This document shows positions 1 to 9,254 of a stretch of 64,000 nucleotides of DNA, piece by piece. This DNA is from Cyanobacteria bacterium FACHB-502 (GTDB lineage: Bacteria; Cyanobacteriota; Cyanobacteriia; Elainellales; Elainellaceae), in contig JACJNZ010000019.1 of NCBI GenBank assembly GCA_014695325.1, forward strand, positions 39,197 through 103,196. The letters run 5' to 3'. Within the stretch, counting starts at the first letter, position 1. The number at the start of each line of letters is the position of its first letter. The notes under the pieces were generated by a model. That model saw only the letters and a list, made by a program, of their open reading frames with translations, did no database searches and was not told the origin of the DNA. The translations under genes and the position numbers were made by a program.

Positions 1-336
1 TGATAGCGATAGCTTAAATCTCGAAGAATCGTAGCCATAGAGTCATCCGTAGGGAATTTGGAATTGCAGAACCTGGAACAGCGCGTTGGTTTGGAGGTTC
101 TATCTGTAGTCTTGACTCAGTCTTTGAGAGATTAAGTCACTGCTTGGCTCAGTCACTGCTTGATTAAGTCATTGAGAGATTAGCGTTTATACTCCTCCTC
201 TCAATCTTGACACCAGGAGCAAGCGTCAGTACAACAAACCGATTGTCCCGTATAGACTCCCAATTCATTTCCAATCCCCAATTCCGAACCACAGATCATT
301 CACCGCTCCCTTCCCATTCCAAATTCTGAACCCGAA
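1..336. other. Left-edge intergenic region with nested direct repeats
   Basis: No convincing coding frame was seen. At 124-182 three short words each occur twice: TTGAGAGATTA (124-134 and 172-182), ATTAAGTCA (131-139 and 163-171) and AGTCACTGCTTG (135-146 and 151-162). The stretch reads as a nested local duplication. The bases nearest the recombinase gene (about 260-336) repeat ATTCC/CCAATTCC-like words. No tRNA or obvious attachment site was recognised, so this is not evidence of an integrated element. It lies downstream of the minus-strand recombinase gene. Confidence 0.5.
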
Positions 337-1524
337 TTACAGATTACGAATAATTCGCCGCTCTAGGGCAGCCTGAACCGCTTGCTGCTGATCTCGTCGG
401 GTAATCCAGCGATGATACGTGCGGTTATGGATTGCGACAGAGTGACCCATCATGCGGGCAGCCACTGTATCGGGAATCCCGAAATGAATCGTGCGAACTG
501 CCCAGGCGTGGCGCAAATCGTAGGGCGAAAAGGGAATTTGATAGCGGCGAAACTGCGTGGCAACCTGCTGTCCGATGCGTTGAAGCGTGGTTTGATGCAG
601 ATCTAGATTGAGGGGCGGCAGCCGGACTTCGCGGAGATTAAAGCGATCGACCCATTCCGGGTAAAAGGGCCACACTTCATGGCTTCCGGTTTTGGTGGTG
701 GGCAAAACTTCGATCGCGGCTTCGGCTTCGCCCTGGATCAGTGCACTGTAGTTGCAAAAGAAAACCTCGTGATTTCGCAGCCCGTAGGTCGCCATAACGC
801 CATAGACAAATTGCCAGGTCGGGCTGGGAATCGTATCGAAAATCGCAATAATCTCTTCGTCTGACGGCAAGCGGCGCATCTGGGTTTTGCTGGGGCTATA
901 GGTTCCCCACAGGGTTTTGAGGTCGATCGGCAGTTCCAAATGCAGAAATTGCGCCAGCGCGTTCAGAGCAGTACAGCAAACTTGCCGACTCCGGGCATTG
1001 GCGGGAATAGCTTGAATCGTGCTGTAAATTGCTTCGGTCAGGGTGAAATTGGGATGCGATCGAGTGGTGGCTTCCAGCTTTCGCAGATAGGGCGCGTAGG
1101 TTTTTTCCCAGGTGGTGCGGGTTGCGCCCGGATTGCTATCTTTTGCCAGATGCTCTAGAAAGTGCCGCTCGAACGCCTTCAGCTTTTCTGCCAGATCCAT
1201 TTGATGCAGCCGCTTTCCTCCAGCGACTGGTAAATGTTGCCGCCAGTCAAAGGTATTCTGGATAAGCTGTGCTGCAATGACTTTCACCTGCTGTTCTGCC
1301 TGCTTCAATCCGCTGGGCGTTGCCGGGAGATCAAGCGGAACTCTCTGCTGATGCGCCCGCAGGCGATCGCTTCCCGGACGGGGGGGCAGGGTTCCCCGCA
1401 GACAAAGCTTACTGCCGCGCCGCTCAATCTGAAGTCCCATACGAGCAGCCTTCAGACGTTGATTTGCCTGCTCGATGCGGGGATCGATCGAACTATCGGT
1501 GTCTTTCGATGACGAATCTGACAT
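337..1524 (-). CDS. Tyrosine recombinase / site-specific integrase-like protein
   Basis: A 395-residue protein of the phage-integrase fold. The N-terminal ~210 residues are basic and helical (arm and core-binding region) and the catalytic domain follows. Visible active-site positions are Arg250 (in YGLRNHEV), Lys278 (TTKTGSHEV), Arg338-His339 (YDLRHAW), His361 (MMGHS) and the candidate nucleophile Tyr370 (TYHRW). The first His of the usual HxxR motif is Tyr335 here. Start is the ATG at 1522-1524. No excisionase, phage gene, tRNA or clear att site is nearby, so it may be a resident cyanobacterial recombinase rather than part of a mobile element. The substrate is unknown. Confidence 0.85.
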   Translation of the reverse strand: MSDSSSKDTDSSIDPRIEQANQRLKAARMGLQIERRGSKLCLRGTLPPRPGSDRLRAHQQRVPLDLPATPSGLKQAEQQVKVIAAQLIQNTFDWRQHLPVAGGKRLHQMDLAEKLKAFERHFLEHLAKDSNPGATRTTWEKTYAPYLRKLEATTRSHPNFTLTEAIYSTIQAIPANARSRQVCCTALNALAQFLHLELPIDLKTLWGTYSPSKTQMRRLPSDEEIIAIFDTIPSPTWQFVYGVMATYGLRNHEVFFCNYSALIQGEAEAAIEVLPTTKTGSHEVWPFYPEWVDRFNLREVRLPPLNLDLHQTTLQRIGQQVATQFRRYQIPFSPYDLRHAWAVRTIHFGIPDTVAARMMGHSVAIHNRTYHRWITRRDQQQAVQAALERRIIRNL

Positions 1525-1759
1525 CTTTTGTTAGGTTGCAGATAGACCGTGACTCATTTTTAATAAAAGGAAAGCTTACAATACACTGGTTAAGTAGAAT
1601 GAGGGCATAGCAGGTGATGGCTTGCAGAGCCGATTGAGCGAGTAGTGAGGCAACGCTGGCGATTCTATTCAAGCAAAATCTCGATTGGAATTGAGCAGAG
1701 CGGCACAAATTAGAAAAGATTATTGTTAAAATCAGTAACAAATATTAAGGGAAGGACGA

Positions 1760-2932
1760 GTGGCAGTTATGGGTCGTGTTGGCGTTCTACTACTCAATCT
1801 GGGCGGACCGGATCAGCTAGAGGATGTCCGTCCCTTTCTGTTTAACTTGTTTTCTGACCCAGAAATCATCCGTCTACCCTTTCCCTGGCTGCAAAAGCCG
1901 CTGGCGTGGCTGATTTCCTCGAGTCGTGCGAATAAATCGCAAGAAAACTACAAGCAAATCGGGGGTGGCTCTCCGCTGCGCCGCATTACCGAAGAACAGG
2001 CAGACGCACTGCGCAATGCGCTGAAAGAAAAAGGGGAAGACGCTCAGATTTACATCGGAATGCGCTACTGGCATCCCTTCACCGAAGAAGCTGTGGCTCG
2101 AATTAAGCGCGATGGTATTGATCGCCTCGTGATTCTGCCTCTGTATCCGCAGTTTTCGATCAGCACGAGCGGGTCAAGCTTCCGCCTGCTAGAGCAGCTC
2201 TGGCAAGAAGACCCTGCGCTGCACGGGATCGATTACACAGTGATTGCGTCCTGGTATAAGCGATCGGGCTACCTGAAAGCAATGGCAGACCTGATCGCTA
2301 AAGAGCTAGACCAGCTCGAAAACCCGGATCAGGCCCATATTTTCTTCAGCGCCCACGGGGTTCCAGTGAGCTATGTGGAAGAGGCAGGCGATCCCTACCA
2401 GCAGGAAATCGAAGAATGCGTTGAGCTAATTATGCGAACGCTGAATCGCTCGAATCCCCATACGCTGGCGTATCAGAGCCGGGTGGGTCCGGTGGAATGG
2501 CTGAAGCCCTATACCGAAGAGGCGATCGGAGATCTGGCAAAGCAGGGCGTTGAGGATTTGCTGGTTGTACCCATCAGCTTTGTCTCAGAGCATATCGAAA
2601 CCCTGCAAGAAATCGACATTGAATATCGCGAAGTCGCCGAGGAAGCCGGAATCGAGCACTTCCATCGCGTGCCTGCCCTCAATACCCATCCCATCTTTAT
2701 TGACGACTTGGCAGATCTGGTGATTTCTGCGATGAATTCGCCCAGTTTAAAGCTGGCAGAAGTCACCCAGATGAAGAAAAGGGTGAAGATGTACCCGCAG
2801 GAACGCTGGGAATGGGGCATGACCACCACCGCAGAAGTCTGGAACGGACGAATTGCCATGCTGGGCTTTTTGGCACTGCTGATCGAGCTAATTAGCGGTC
2901 ACGGTCCACTGCACTTTGTGGGTTTGCTGTAA
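1760..2932 (+). CDS. hemH: Ferrochelatase with C-terminal chlorophyll-binding (CAB/Hlip) domain
   Basis: Ferrochelatase inserts Fe(II) into protoporphyrin IX, the last step of protohaem synthesis. The 390-residue protein opens with [12 protein letters not shown]. It has the catalytic-His segment FFSAHGVP and the conserved [11 protein letters not shown]lu segment. After a linker at about residues 325-355 there is a single transmembrane helix with the chlorophyll-binding motif [12 protein letters not shown], the cyanobacterial/plastid type II architecture that links haem and chlorophyll metabolism at the thylakoid membrane. Start is the GTG at 1760 behind AAGGGAAGGA, with an in-frame ATG three codons later as alternative. 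It is flanked by a divergent recombinase and convergent cdsA, so it is probably monocistronic. Confidence 0.97.
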   Translation: MAVMGRVGVLLLNLGGPDQLEDVRPFLFNLFSDPEIIRLPFPWLQKPLAWLISSSRANKSQENYKQIGGGSPLRRITEEQADALRNALKEKGEDAQIYIGMRYWHPFTEEAVARIKRDGIDRLVILPLYPQFSISTSGSSFRLLEQLWQEDPALHGIDYTVIASWYKRSGYLKAMADLIAKELDQLENPDQAHIFFSAHGVPVSYVEEAGDPYQQEIEECVELIMRTLNRSNPHTLAYQSRVGPVEWLKPYTEEAIGDLAKQGVEDLLVVPISFVSEHIETLQEIDIEYREVAEEAGIEHFHRVPALNTHPIFIDDLADLVISAMNSPSLKLAEVTQMKKRVKMYPQERWEWGMTTTAEVWNGRIAMLGFLALLIELISGHGPLHFVGLL

Positions 2933-2936
2933 GGAG

Positions 2937-2970
2937 TTATTTGCTGTTAGGGATTATTTGCTGTCAGGGA
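2937..2970. repeat. 17-bp tandem duplication after hemH
   Basis: Two 17-bp copies, 2937-2953 and 2954-2970 (TTATTTGCTGTTAGGGA and TTATTTGCTGTCAGGGA), differ at one base. They start five bases after the hemH stop codon. This is one of many locus-specific tandem duplications in the window. No function is visible. Confidence 0.85.
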
Positions 2971-3138
2971 TTGGTTAAAGAGTCTCCAATGTCTCTTAAC
3001 CGGAGCTGCGGGCGAAACGATCGGATGAGTGAGGGATATCGGTTGAAGTCCGATCGCGCCTGAGGAAATCGGAAATAGCTCATCGCCAATCCAGATCATC
3101 GCCAACCCCTCTCCTTATCCCCTTACCTCCTCACTCCT

Positions 3139-4017
3139 CTACCCCGGCAACAGCGGCAGCAGCAGCGTTACAAAGTAATAAACCAGCGGTGCGGTAAAAA
3201 CATAGCTATCGGCACGATCGAGAATTCCGCCATGTCCGGGAATAAGCTGCCCTGAATCTTTGACGCCCGCGTCGCGTTTCATCATTGATTCGGTTAAGTC
3301 ACCAAGCAAGCTGGCGATGCCGATCATTAATCCTAATGCCATGCCGCTGAGGGGTGAACCTGCCCAGCCGAGATACCATGCGCCGATCGTCGCAACGGCC
3401 ACACTTGCCAGCACTCCGAACACTGCCCCTTCAACCGTCTTTTTGGGGCTGATATCGGTGAGGCGGGTTTTACCGAAGGTTTTGCCAAACACGTACGCGC
3501 CAATATCGGCTGCCCAGATGCAGAGAAAGGTGAGCAGCGTGGCGGTGAGCCCAACGGGAAGGTCTTGCAAGTGGGGCAGAGGAAAGGGAGGCCAGTAGCC
3601 GCTCAAGGGTAAGTTGCTGACTTCTGCACTGCCCAGTGCCCGCAATCGCACCCAATAGCTAGGCAGGTAGCCGCCATAAAACAAGCCTAGAATCGAAGCG
3701 GAAATATCAGCGATCGTGGCAAATTTGGGCTGAAACAGCAGATAAAAGCAGATAAACGTTCCAGCAACAGGCATCACGGCATCAGCAAGCGGCGAGGAAA
3801 GGGTGGCAGTTACCAGCAGAATTTGACTGACGACGAGCGTAGTTTTTGCGGCAGGCGCAATGCCTTTGGCGCGGGTTAGCTCAAAATACTCTAGCTGCCC
3901 CAAATAGACGATAATGCCGAAGCCAAGGGTAAAGTACCAGCCTCCCAGCAGCGTCATCCCCAACGCCAGGACGATCGCCACAATTGCACTGAGAATACGC
4001 GGTAGCGGTATGGGCAT
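3139..4017 (-). CDS. cdsA: Phosphatidate cytidylyltransferase (CDP-diglyceride synthase)
   Basis: CdsA makes CDP-diacylglycerol from CTP and phosphatidic acid, the precursor of phosphatidylglycerol in thylakoid and plasma membranes. The protein (292 residues from the chosen ATG) is strongly hydrophobic with about eight membrane spans. Near the C-terminus it carries the family signature SPKKTVEG...LGDLTESMMKRDAGVKDSG...PGHGGILDRADS, which includes the metal-binding Asp residues. The frame extends upstream to a TTG at 4029, but the ATG at 4015-4017 gives the usual N-terminus (MPIPLPRIL). It is convergent with hemH and followed in the same direction by cbiT further upstream, with a 310-bp gap containing repeats. 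Confidence 0.95.
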   Translation of the reverse strand: MPIPLPRILSAIVAIVLALGMTLLGGWYFTLGFGIIVYLGQLEYFELTRAKGIAPAAKTTLVVSQILLVTATLSSPLADAVMPVAGTFICFYLLFQPKFATIADISASILGLFYGGYLPSYWVRLRALGSAEVSNLPLSGYWPPFPLPHLQDLPVGLTATLLTFLCIWAADIGAYVFGKTFGKTRLTDISPKKTVEGAVFGVLASVAVATIGAWYLGWAGSPLSGMALGLMIGIASLLGDLTESMMKRDAGVKDSGQLIPGHGGILDRADSYVFTAPLVYYFVTLLLPLLPG

Positions 4018-4036
4018 AGTTTGACTCAAGACTTAG

Positions 4037-4092
4037 TTGCCTGAATGTTGGCCTGAATGTTGGCTGAATATTGCCTGAATGTGGCCTGAACA
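4037..4092. repeat. Degenerate 11-12 bp tandem repeat upstream of cdsA
   Basis: Five successive units: TTGCCTGAATG (4037), TTGGCCTGAATG (4048), TTGGCTGAATA (4060), TTGCCTGAATG (4071) and TGGCCTGAACA (4082). They lie 20 bp upstream of the cdsA ATG, so they fall in its leader or promoter region. The rest of the cdsA-cbiT gap (4093-4326) shows no gene. Confidence 0.85.
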
Positions 4093-4326
4093 GTGAAGAG
4101 ATAGCTTGACGAATGACGGCATAAAGTTCAGTTTCAGCACTACTCTGCCACAGATTTCAGTTCTACAGGAGAATTGACCGAACCGAGAACAAAATTGAAC
4201 ACCGTAGCATCCTTCCCACACCTGCTATCCACAAAAACGCAGCTAAACGCGATCGATTCAGGCTGAGAAGAGATTTGAGCAAAGGGAATTTGAGCCTGAT
4301 CGGGCGAGGTCCAGCCGCAATTCCTC

Positions 4327-4929
4327 TTAGTCTACCTTTTCACCGCTCAGCACAAAAATGGGATCGACGGCGGCAAAGAGCTGATGGTTTCCGCGTGTTT
4401 CGAGCCGATTGACCGCCGATTGCACCACTTCAATATTGCGGGCACGCAGTTCTGCTAATCCTTCAGAAATGGCATACAGGCTTTCAAAATTGTTTGCCGT
4501 TGCCACGATGCGACCCTGAGGCAAAAGCCGCTGCCACACTGCCTGCAAAATGGTTTTAATCGGACGCCCCCCCTCTAGACACACGCAGTCAGGCGCGTCA
4601 CTTAAGTTCTGCAAGCAGTCGGGCGCACTGCCTTCGATCACTTCCACATTGCTAACGCCAAAGCGATCGCAGTTTCGCCGAATCAGGCTTGCCACTTCCT
4701 CATCTCGCTCGATCGCCACAATGCGCCCCTGTGGGCAGAGCAGCCCTGCCTCAACCGGAATCGTTCCCGTACCCGCACCAATATCCCACAGGATTGAATT
4801 TGCCTTGAGCCGCAGCGAAGAAATTAGCAGCACCCGCACTTCCCGTTTGGTGAGCGGAATACCGGGCAGTTGCTCGAAGAGGGCATCGGGAATACCGGGA
4901 GTCACATAAGACCAGAGCGGAGAAGGCAT
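4327..4929 (-). CDS. cbiT: Precorrin-6Y/cobalt-precorrin C15-methyltransferase, CbiT type
   Basis: A SAM-dependent methyltransferase of about 200 residues, the size of stand-alone CbiT, which methylates and decarboxylates the corrin ring in B12 synthesis. The N-terminus WSYVTPGIPDALFEQLPGIPLTKREVR matches the CbiT leader. The SAM site is DIGAGTGTIPVEAG, followed by the acidic IAIERDEE and the segment IEGSAPDCL. The frame starts at a TTG (4935); the ATG at 4927-4929 is preferred. The C5/C15 partner CbiE is not fused or adjacent. Another cobalamin gene, cobU, lies 38 kb away, so the pathway is dispersed here. No cobalamin riboswitch was recognised upstream. Confidence 0.85.
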   Translation of the reverse strand: MPSPLWSYVTPGIPDALFEQLPGIPLTKREVRVLLISSLRLKANSILWDIGAGTGTIPVEAGLLCPQGRIVAIERDEEVASLIRRNCDRFGVSNVEVIEGSAPDCLQNLSDAPDCVCLEGGRPIKTILQAVWQRLLPQGRIVATANNFESLYAISEGLAELRARNIEVVQSAVNRLETRGNHQLFAAVDPIFVLSGEKVD

Positions 4930-5111
4930 GGGCAAAGGAAGGGGGAGATAGAGGGATCAGGGGGTGGGGGAGTAGAGGAGTAAAGGAGGGGGTAGTTTGC
5001 CATTTGATCTGGCGATCGAATCCCGTGACCTTTTGGGATCGGGTTTTTAATCAGCGTTGATGGCTGTTTGGCACAACTCCCTTTGTTGTATGACTTGTTG
5101 CATTACTGCTG

Positions 5112-6599
5112 TTAATGCATCACGACTCGAATCGTTTTCAGGGTTAAGTCGGCGCAGCCTGTGATCATCCCACCTGCTTTCAGGATTTGCTGAAGCCGAT
5201 CGATCGCTTCGAGGGTCACGACTTCTCCTGGCAATAGTAGCGGAATTCCGGGGGGATAGGGGCAGACCAGCTCTGCGCTCACACGATCGATCGCCTTTGC
5301 CACAGGCAGGGTTTGGCTGGGCGCAAAAAAAGCAGCTCGGGGCGACATTGGAGCGATTATCTCTTCGGGAAACTGCGAAGCATCCAGCATCGGCAGAGGA
5401 GCATCGGGCAAAAGCAAGGGAGATGCAGGCGGCATGCTGTAATCGTGGCTGAGACGCTGAAAGGCATGGACAAGGCGATCAGCATCCTCGATCAGATTGC
5501 CAAAGGTGAGGATAAAAGTGAGGGTGGTCATTCCCGGCAGCTCGGCAGTCACGCCAAACGCTTGATGCAAAATTTCGTCGGCGGCAAATCCGCTGAAGCC
5601 TAAGCCTGAAACCTCGATCGTTAAACGAGTCGGGTCAAGGGCAGGAAAACCCAGCCGTGCAACGGATTCAGGAGCCAGGAGGCGAATATCGGGAATCGAG
5701 GAAATCTGGGAACGCACTCTCTCGGCAAGGGCGATCGTTTCACTCAGCAACGCTTTTCCCTGGGTTGCCATTTGCTGACGGGCGGCATCGAGCGAAGCCA
5801 GCAGCAGATAGTTTGGACTGGTGGACTGTACAAGCTGGAGGGCACGCCGAAGCCGATCGCGATCGATCCGGTTTCCCTGAACGTGCAGCATTGCCGCCTG
5901 GGTCAGAGCAGAAAGGGTTTTGTGGGTAGACTGAACCGCCAGATCGGCTCCTGCTTGCAGGGCAGACATCGGCAAATCCGGGTGAAAGCTAAAATGCGCT
6001 CCATGCGCTTCATCCACCAGCAAAGGCAAATTGTGGGCGTGAGCGATGCGGGCGATCGATTCCAGATCAGCACAAACCCCGTAGTAGGTGGGCGAAACGA
6101 TCAGCACGGCTTTCGCATCCGGGTTGCGATCGATGGCGGCTTGAACGGCTGCCGGAGTCACCGCATGAGCAATGCCCCAGGCTGGGTCAGCAACAGGCTC
6201 AATCCATCCCGGTGTGGCTCCCGACAGAATCAGGGCTGCGATCGCTGAGTGATGGGCATTACGGGGCAAGATAAGACGATCGCCGGGTTGACAAGTTGCC
6301 AGCACTGCCGCTTCGATGCCGCAGGTCGAGCCGTTTGCCAAGAAATAGGTTGCCTCCGCTCTAAATGCCTCTGCTGCCAGGCGTTGCGCTGCTTCGATCA
6401 CGCCTTCGGGCGCAAACAAATTATCGAGTTCGGGCAGTTCGGGCAAGTCTGCCTGCAACATTGCGAAGCCGACTCGCTGGGAAAATTTGTGCGGTGAGCC
6501 CTGTCCCTGTTTGTGTCCGGGGGTATGAAACACGGCTCGATCGCGCAGGGCGGCAGCGTTGAGGGCATCGAGTAACGGGGTTTGAGCTTGATCGGACAT
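5112..6599 (-). CDS. Orn/Lys/Arg decarboxylase family protein (PLP, fold type I)
   Basis: A 495-residue PLP enzyme of the short cyanobacterial/Gram-positive Orn/Lys/Arg decarboxylase group, without the N-terminal wing domain of E. coli SpeC/CadA. The opening FHTPGHKQGQG is characteristic. The cofactor lysine lies in VQSTHKTLSALTQAAML, preceded by LLVDEAHGAHFSFH, whose Asp contacts the PLP ring nitrogen. The C-terminal domain contains CPYPPGIPLLLPGEV. It probably feeds agmatine, putrescine or cadaverine synthesis, but the substrate cannot be decided from sequence. Start is the ATG at 6597-6599. ppk1 ends 70 bp upstream in the same orientation, so read-through is possible. Confidence 0.93.
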   Translation of the reverse strand: MSDQAQTPLLDALNAAALRDRAVFHTPGHKQGQGSPHKFSQRVGFAMLQADLPELPELDNLFAPEGVIEAAQRLAAEAFRAEATYFLANGSTCGIEAAVLATCQPGDRLILPRNAHHSAIAALILSGATPGWIEPVADPAWGIAHAVTPAAVQAAIDRNPDAKAVLIVSPTYYGVCADLESIARIAHAHNLPLLVDEAHGAHFSFHPDLPMSALQAGADLAVQSTHKTLSALTQAAMLHVQGNRIDRDRLRRALQLVQSTSPNYLLLASLDAARQQMATQGKALLSETIALAERVRSQISSIPDIRLLAPESVARLGFPALDPTRLTIEVSGLGFSGFAADEILHQAFGVTAELPGMTTLTFILTFGNLIEDADRLVHAFQRLSHDYSMPPASPLLLPDAPLPMLDASQFPEEIIAPMSPRAAFFAPSQTLPVAKAIDRVSAELVCPYPPGIPLLLPGEVVTLEAIDRLQQILKAGGMITGCADLTLKTIRVVMH

Positions 6600-6669
6600 G
6601 GGGCAGGCAAACTACAGAAGAGAATGAGCAATTTCTCTACTGTAAAGGTCTACTGGTGGATAAGGTCTA

Positions 6670-8928
6670 CTAAAGAGGCGAGGCTGCCATCTGCATAAAA
6701 ATGGTTTGCGCGTCTCGTTCGTCTTGCTTCGATCGCGACTGACGCTGCACATATTGCCCGTTCGGTTGTAGCTCCCAAGCGTGGCGATTGTCCGAGAGCA
6801 GAATGCCCAAAATCTCCTGAAGATCTTTGACGAGGAGCGGATCATCGATCGGGGTCATTGCTTCGATACGGTGATCGAGGTTGCGGGGCATCCAGTCCGC
6901 ACTGCCGATGTAAACTTCTTCCTGTCCGCCATTGTGGAAATAGACAATGCGCGAGTGTTCCAAATAGCGACCGATAATGCTGATTACCCGAATTCGATCG
7001 CTCATGCCGGGCAAACCCGGACAAAGGCAACACATGCCGCGTACAATCAGGTCGATTTGAACTCCGGCTTGCGAAGCTTCGTACAGGGCAGCGATAATTT
7101 GCGGGTCGACCAGGGCATTCATCTTGGCAACGATGCGTCCCGACCCGCCCTGCTGACAGTGCTGCATTTCTCGCCGAATCAGGGCAATTAGCCGATCGCG
7201 CAAATTCACCGGAGCCATCAACAGCCTGCGATAGGTTTGCTGACGCGAATAGCCGGTCAGGTAGTTAAACAAGTCGGTCAAATCTGCACCCAGGTCTTCT
7301 CGGCTGCTCAGCAGTCCCAGATCGGCATAAAAGCGAGCGGTCTGGTGATTATAATCGCCTGTGCCAATGTGAACATAGCGACGAATGTGCTCCGCTTCTT
7401 GCCGCACGACCAGGATAATTTTCGTGTGAGTTTTTAAGCCAAGCAAGCCATACACCACATGAACGCCTGCTTTTTCCAGCTTACGTGCCCAGGTAATGTT
7501 TTTTTCTTCATCAAACCGGGCTTTTAGCTCAATCAGCACCGCAACCTGCTTGCCCTTTTCTGCCGCCATGATCAGGGCGTTGACGATCGGCGAATCGTCT
7601 GTGGTGCGATACAGCGTCATCTTGATTGCCAGCACTTCAGGATCGTTTGCCGCCTGGGTGATGAACTGCTGCACTGATGCGCTAAACGAGTGATAGGGAT
7701 GATGCAGCAAAATATCTCGCTGTCGCAAAATCGAGAAAATGTCTTGCCCTTCTTTGCTTGCTTTTGATCGCTCAGTCCCATGCCGCAGCACAGGCGGAAT
7801 CGTCGGACTCCAGGCAGGTTCTTTTAGCTCAGGCAGAGCCAGCGTGGTCAGGCTCATTACATCCCGCAAACAAAGCAAGCCCTCCAGTTCGTAAACATCC
7901 AGGTCGGTCAGCTCCAGTTCTTCCATCAGCATTTGCTTCAGGCGTTGCAAGGCAGCTCCCGCGACAGAACGATCGGGGGAGTAATTGGGCGCACTGGCTT
8001 CGATTTCCAGGCGAACCACCCGACCGCCAATCCGCCGCTTGCGAAGCTCTTCTTCGATCGCCTCCAGCAAATCATCGGCTTGATCTTCTTCGAGTTCTAG
8101 ATCCGAATCCCGCGTCACACAAAACAAATGAGCTGCCACGATTTCCATTCCCGGAAACAGTGCCCTGAGATTGTGAGCGATCACCTGCTCGACCGGAACC
8201 CCTGCCCAAATTGGCGGATTCGCATCCCATAGTTCAGACGGCAAGAGGATAAAACGCGGCAGCCCATCGGGCACTTTAACTCGCGCAAAACGCTCTGTTT
8301 TAGTTTCGCTATCCTGCACAATCACGCCCAGATTAAGGGTGAGATTTGAGATGTAGGGAAAGGGATGGCCTGGATCGACGGCCAGCGGCGTGAGCACGGG
8401 AAAAATGCGATTGTCGAAATATTGCTCTAGATAGCTTTGCTGTGCCAGGGTCAGATCCTGATAGTCCAGCAAATAAATTCCTTGCGCGACAAGCTGGGGA
8501 CGTAAGACCTCCTGAAAATGCTGCTGCTGCTGCACCACCATCGGACGGAGCCGCTGAGCGATTAACTGCATCTGTTCTTGCGGGGTGCAGCCATCGGGCG
8601 ATCGCCTCATCACCCCGGCTTCGATCTGCTGTTTGAGTGCCGCCATCCGCACCATAAAAAATTCGTCGAGGTTTGAGCAGCAGACTGCCATAAACTTAAC
8701 TCGCTCTAGCAAGGGCGTACGCGGATCGATCGCCTCGTGCAGCACGCGATTGTGAAACTCTAGCCAGCTCAATTCCTGGCTGAGATAGTGCTGCGGTTCA
8801 ATTGCAATTCCTTCGTTAGCGGAAACGGCAGCACTTACCTCTGGGGCAACAGCCTCTGGGGAGGGACTGGTTTGCACCGGAGCAGTCGCAGAAGAAAGTC
8901 GGGATGCAGCTTTTTTCGATCGCGGCAT
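6670..8928 (-). CDS. ppk1: Polyphosphate kinase 1
   Basis: PPK1 reversibly polymerises the gamma-phosphate of ATP into polyphosphate. The chosen ATG (8926-8928, MPRSKKAASR) gives about 752 residues. The open frame runs upstream to 9042, but that extension covers an 18-bp tandem repeat and is probably non-coding. After a low-complexity Ala/Pro/Ser start come the N-domain (YLSQELSWLEFHNRVLHEA), the head domain and two PLD-like catalytic domains. The phosphorylated-His region is IRRYVHIGTGDYNHQTARFYAD and the second His is in GRYLEHSRIVYFHNGG. It ends 70 bp before the decarboxylase start on the same strand. No exopolyphosphatase is adjacent. Confidence 0.95.
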   Translation of the reverse strand: MPRSKKAASRLSSATAPVQTSPSPEAVAPEVSAAVSANEGIAIEPQHYLSQELSWLEFHNRVLHEAIDPRTPLLERVKFMAVCCSNLDEFFMVRMAALKQQIEAGVMRRSPDGCTPQEQMQLIAQRLRPMVVQQQQHFQEVLRPQLVAQGIYLLDYQDLTLAQQSYLEQYFDNRIFPVLTPLAVDPGHPFPYISNLTLNLGVIVQDSETKTERFARVKVPDGLPRFILLPSELWDANPPIWAGVPVEQVIAHNLRALFPGMEIVAAHLFCVTRDSDLELEEDQADDLLEAIEEELRKRRIGGRVVRLEIEASAPNYSPDRSVAGAALQRLKQMLMEELELTDLDVYELEGLLCLRDVMSLTTLALPELKEPAWSPTIPPVLRHGTERSKASKEGQDIFSILRQRDILLHHPYHSFSASVQQFITQAANDPEVLAIKMTLYRTTDDSPIVNALIMAAEKGKQVAVLIELKARFDEEKNITWARKLEKAGVHVVYGLLGLKTHTKIILVVRQEAEHIRRYVHIGTGDYNHQTARFYADLGLLSSREDLGADLTDLFNYLTGYSRQQTYRRLLMAPVNLRDRLIALIRREMQHCQQGGSGRIVAKMNALVDPQIIAALYEASQAGVQIDLIVRGMCCLCPGLPGMSDRIRVISIIGRYLEHSRIVYFHNGGQEEVYIGSADWMPRNLDHRIEAMTPIDDPLLVKDLQEILGILLSDNRHAWELQPNGQYVQRQSRSKQDERDAQTIFMQMAASPL

Positions 8929-8937
8929 AATTCGAAT

Positions 8938-8968
8938 GAAGTCGGGATGGGGAGAGAAGTCGGGATGG
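8938..8968. repeat. 18-bp-period tandem duplication upstream of ppk1
   Basis: GAAGTCGGGATGG occurs at 8938-8950 and again at 8956-8968, with similar purine-rich spacers (GGAGA, AGA). It sits 10 bp upstream of the preferred ppk1 ATG. In the extended ppk1 frame it would encode HPDFSPHPDF, which is an argument against using the upstream start. Confidence 0.8.
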
Positions 8969-9183
8969 AGAGAAGAGTTGTCCCCAACTAATTTTGCGGG
9001 GTAGTACGAGTAGATTGCCCGCGCTCTGGGCAAGACGTTCACACAACAACCCTATAAGGATTACCAGAATTAACGGCGGGTTGAATCGTTAAAGCTACTC
9101 AATTTGAGCTGGGAATAAACTCCAAACGCTGATTAAATCTCGCAGCTGGAAGAGCCGATCGAGCACTAATCCGACTATAAACA

Positions 9184-9214
9184 AATAGGGGCAAGGAAAC
9201 CTTACCCCCAAAGT
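9184..9214 (-). terminator. Probable terminator downstream of vipp1
   Basis: Read on the minus strand, GGGGGTAAGG-TTT-CCTTGCCCC forms a stem of about nine pairs with a three-base loop, followed by a weak T-rich run (TATTTGTTTA). It lies about 40 bp past the vipp1 stop. The rest of the gap from the ppk1 start to vipp1 (8969-9254) has no gene. Confidence 0.6.
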
Positions 9215-9254
9215 TCTGTTTTTCTAAATACAGTGCTCTTAGAGCTAATCAATC

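Noticed and set aside
124..182. Repeats considered as a CRISPR array
   Set aside because: Units are too short, nested and without regular unique spacers. The same holds for the other stutters in the window.
1493..1741. 82-residue minus-strand frame upstream of the recombinase
   Set aside because: It overlaps the recombinase start in another frame, lies in the hemH promoter zone and has no ribosome-binding site or recognisable sequence.
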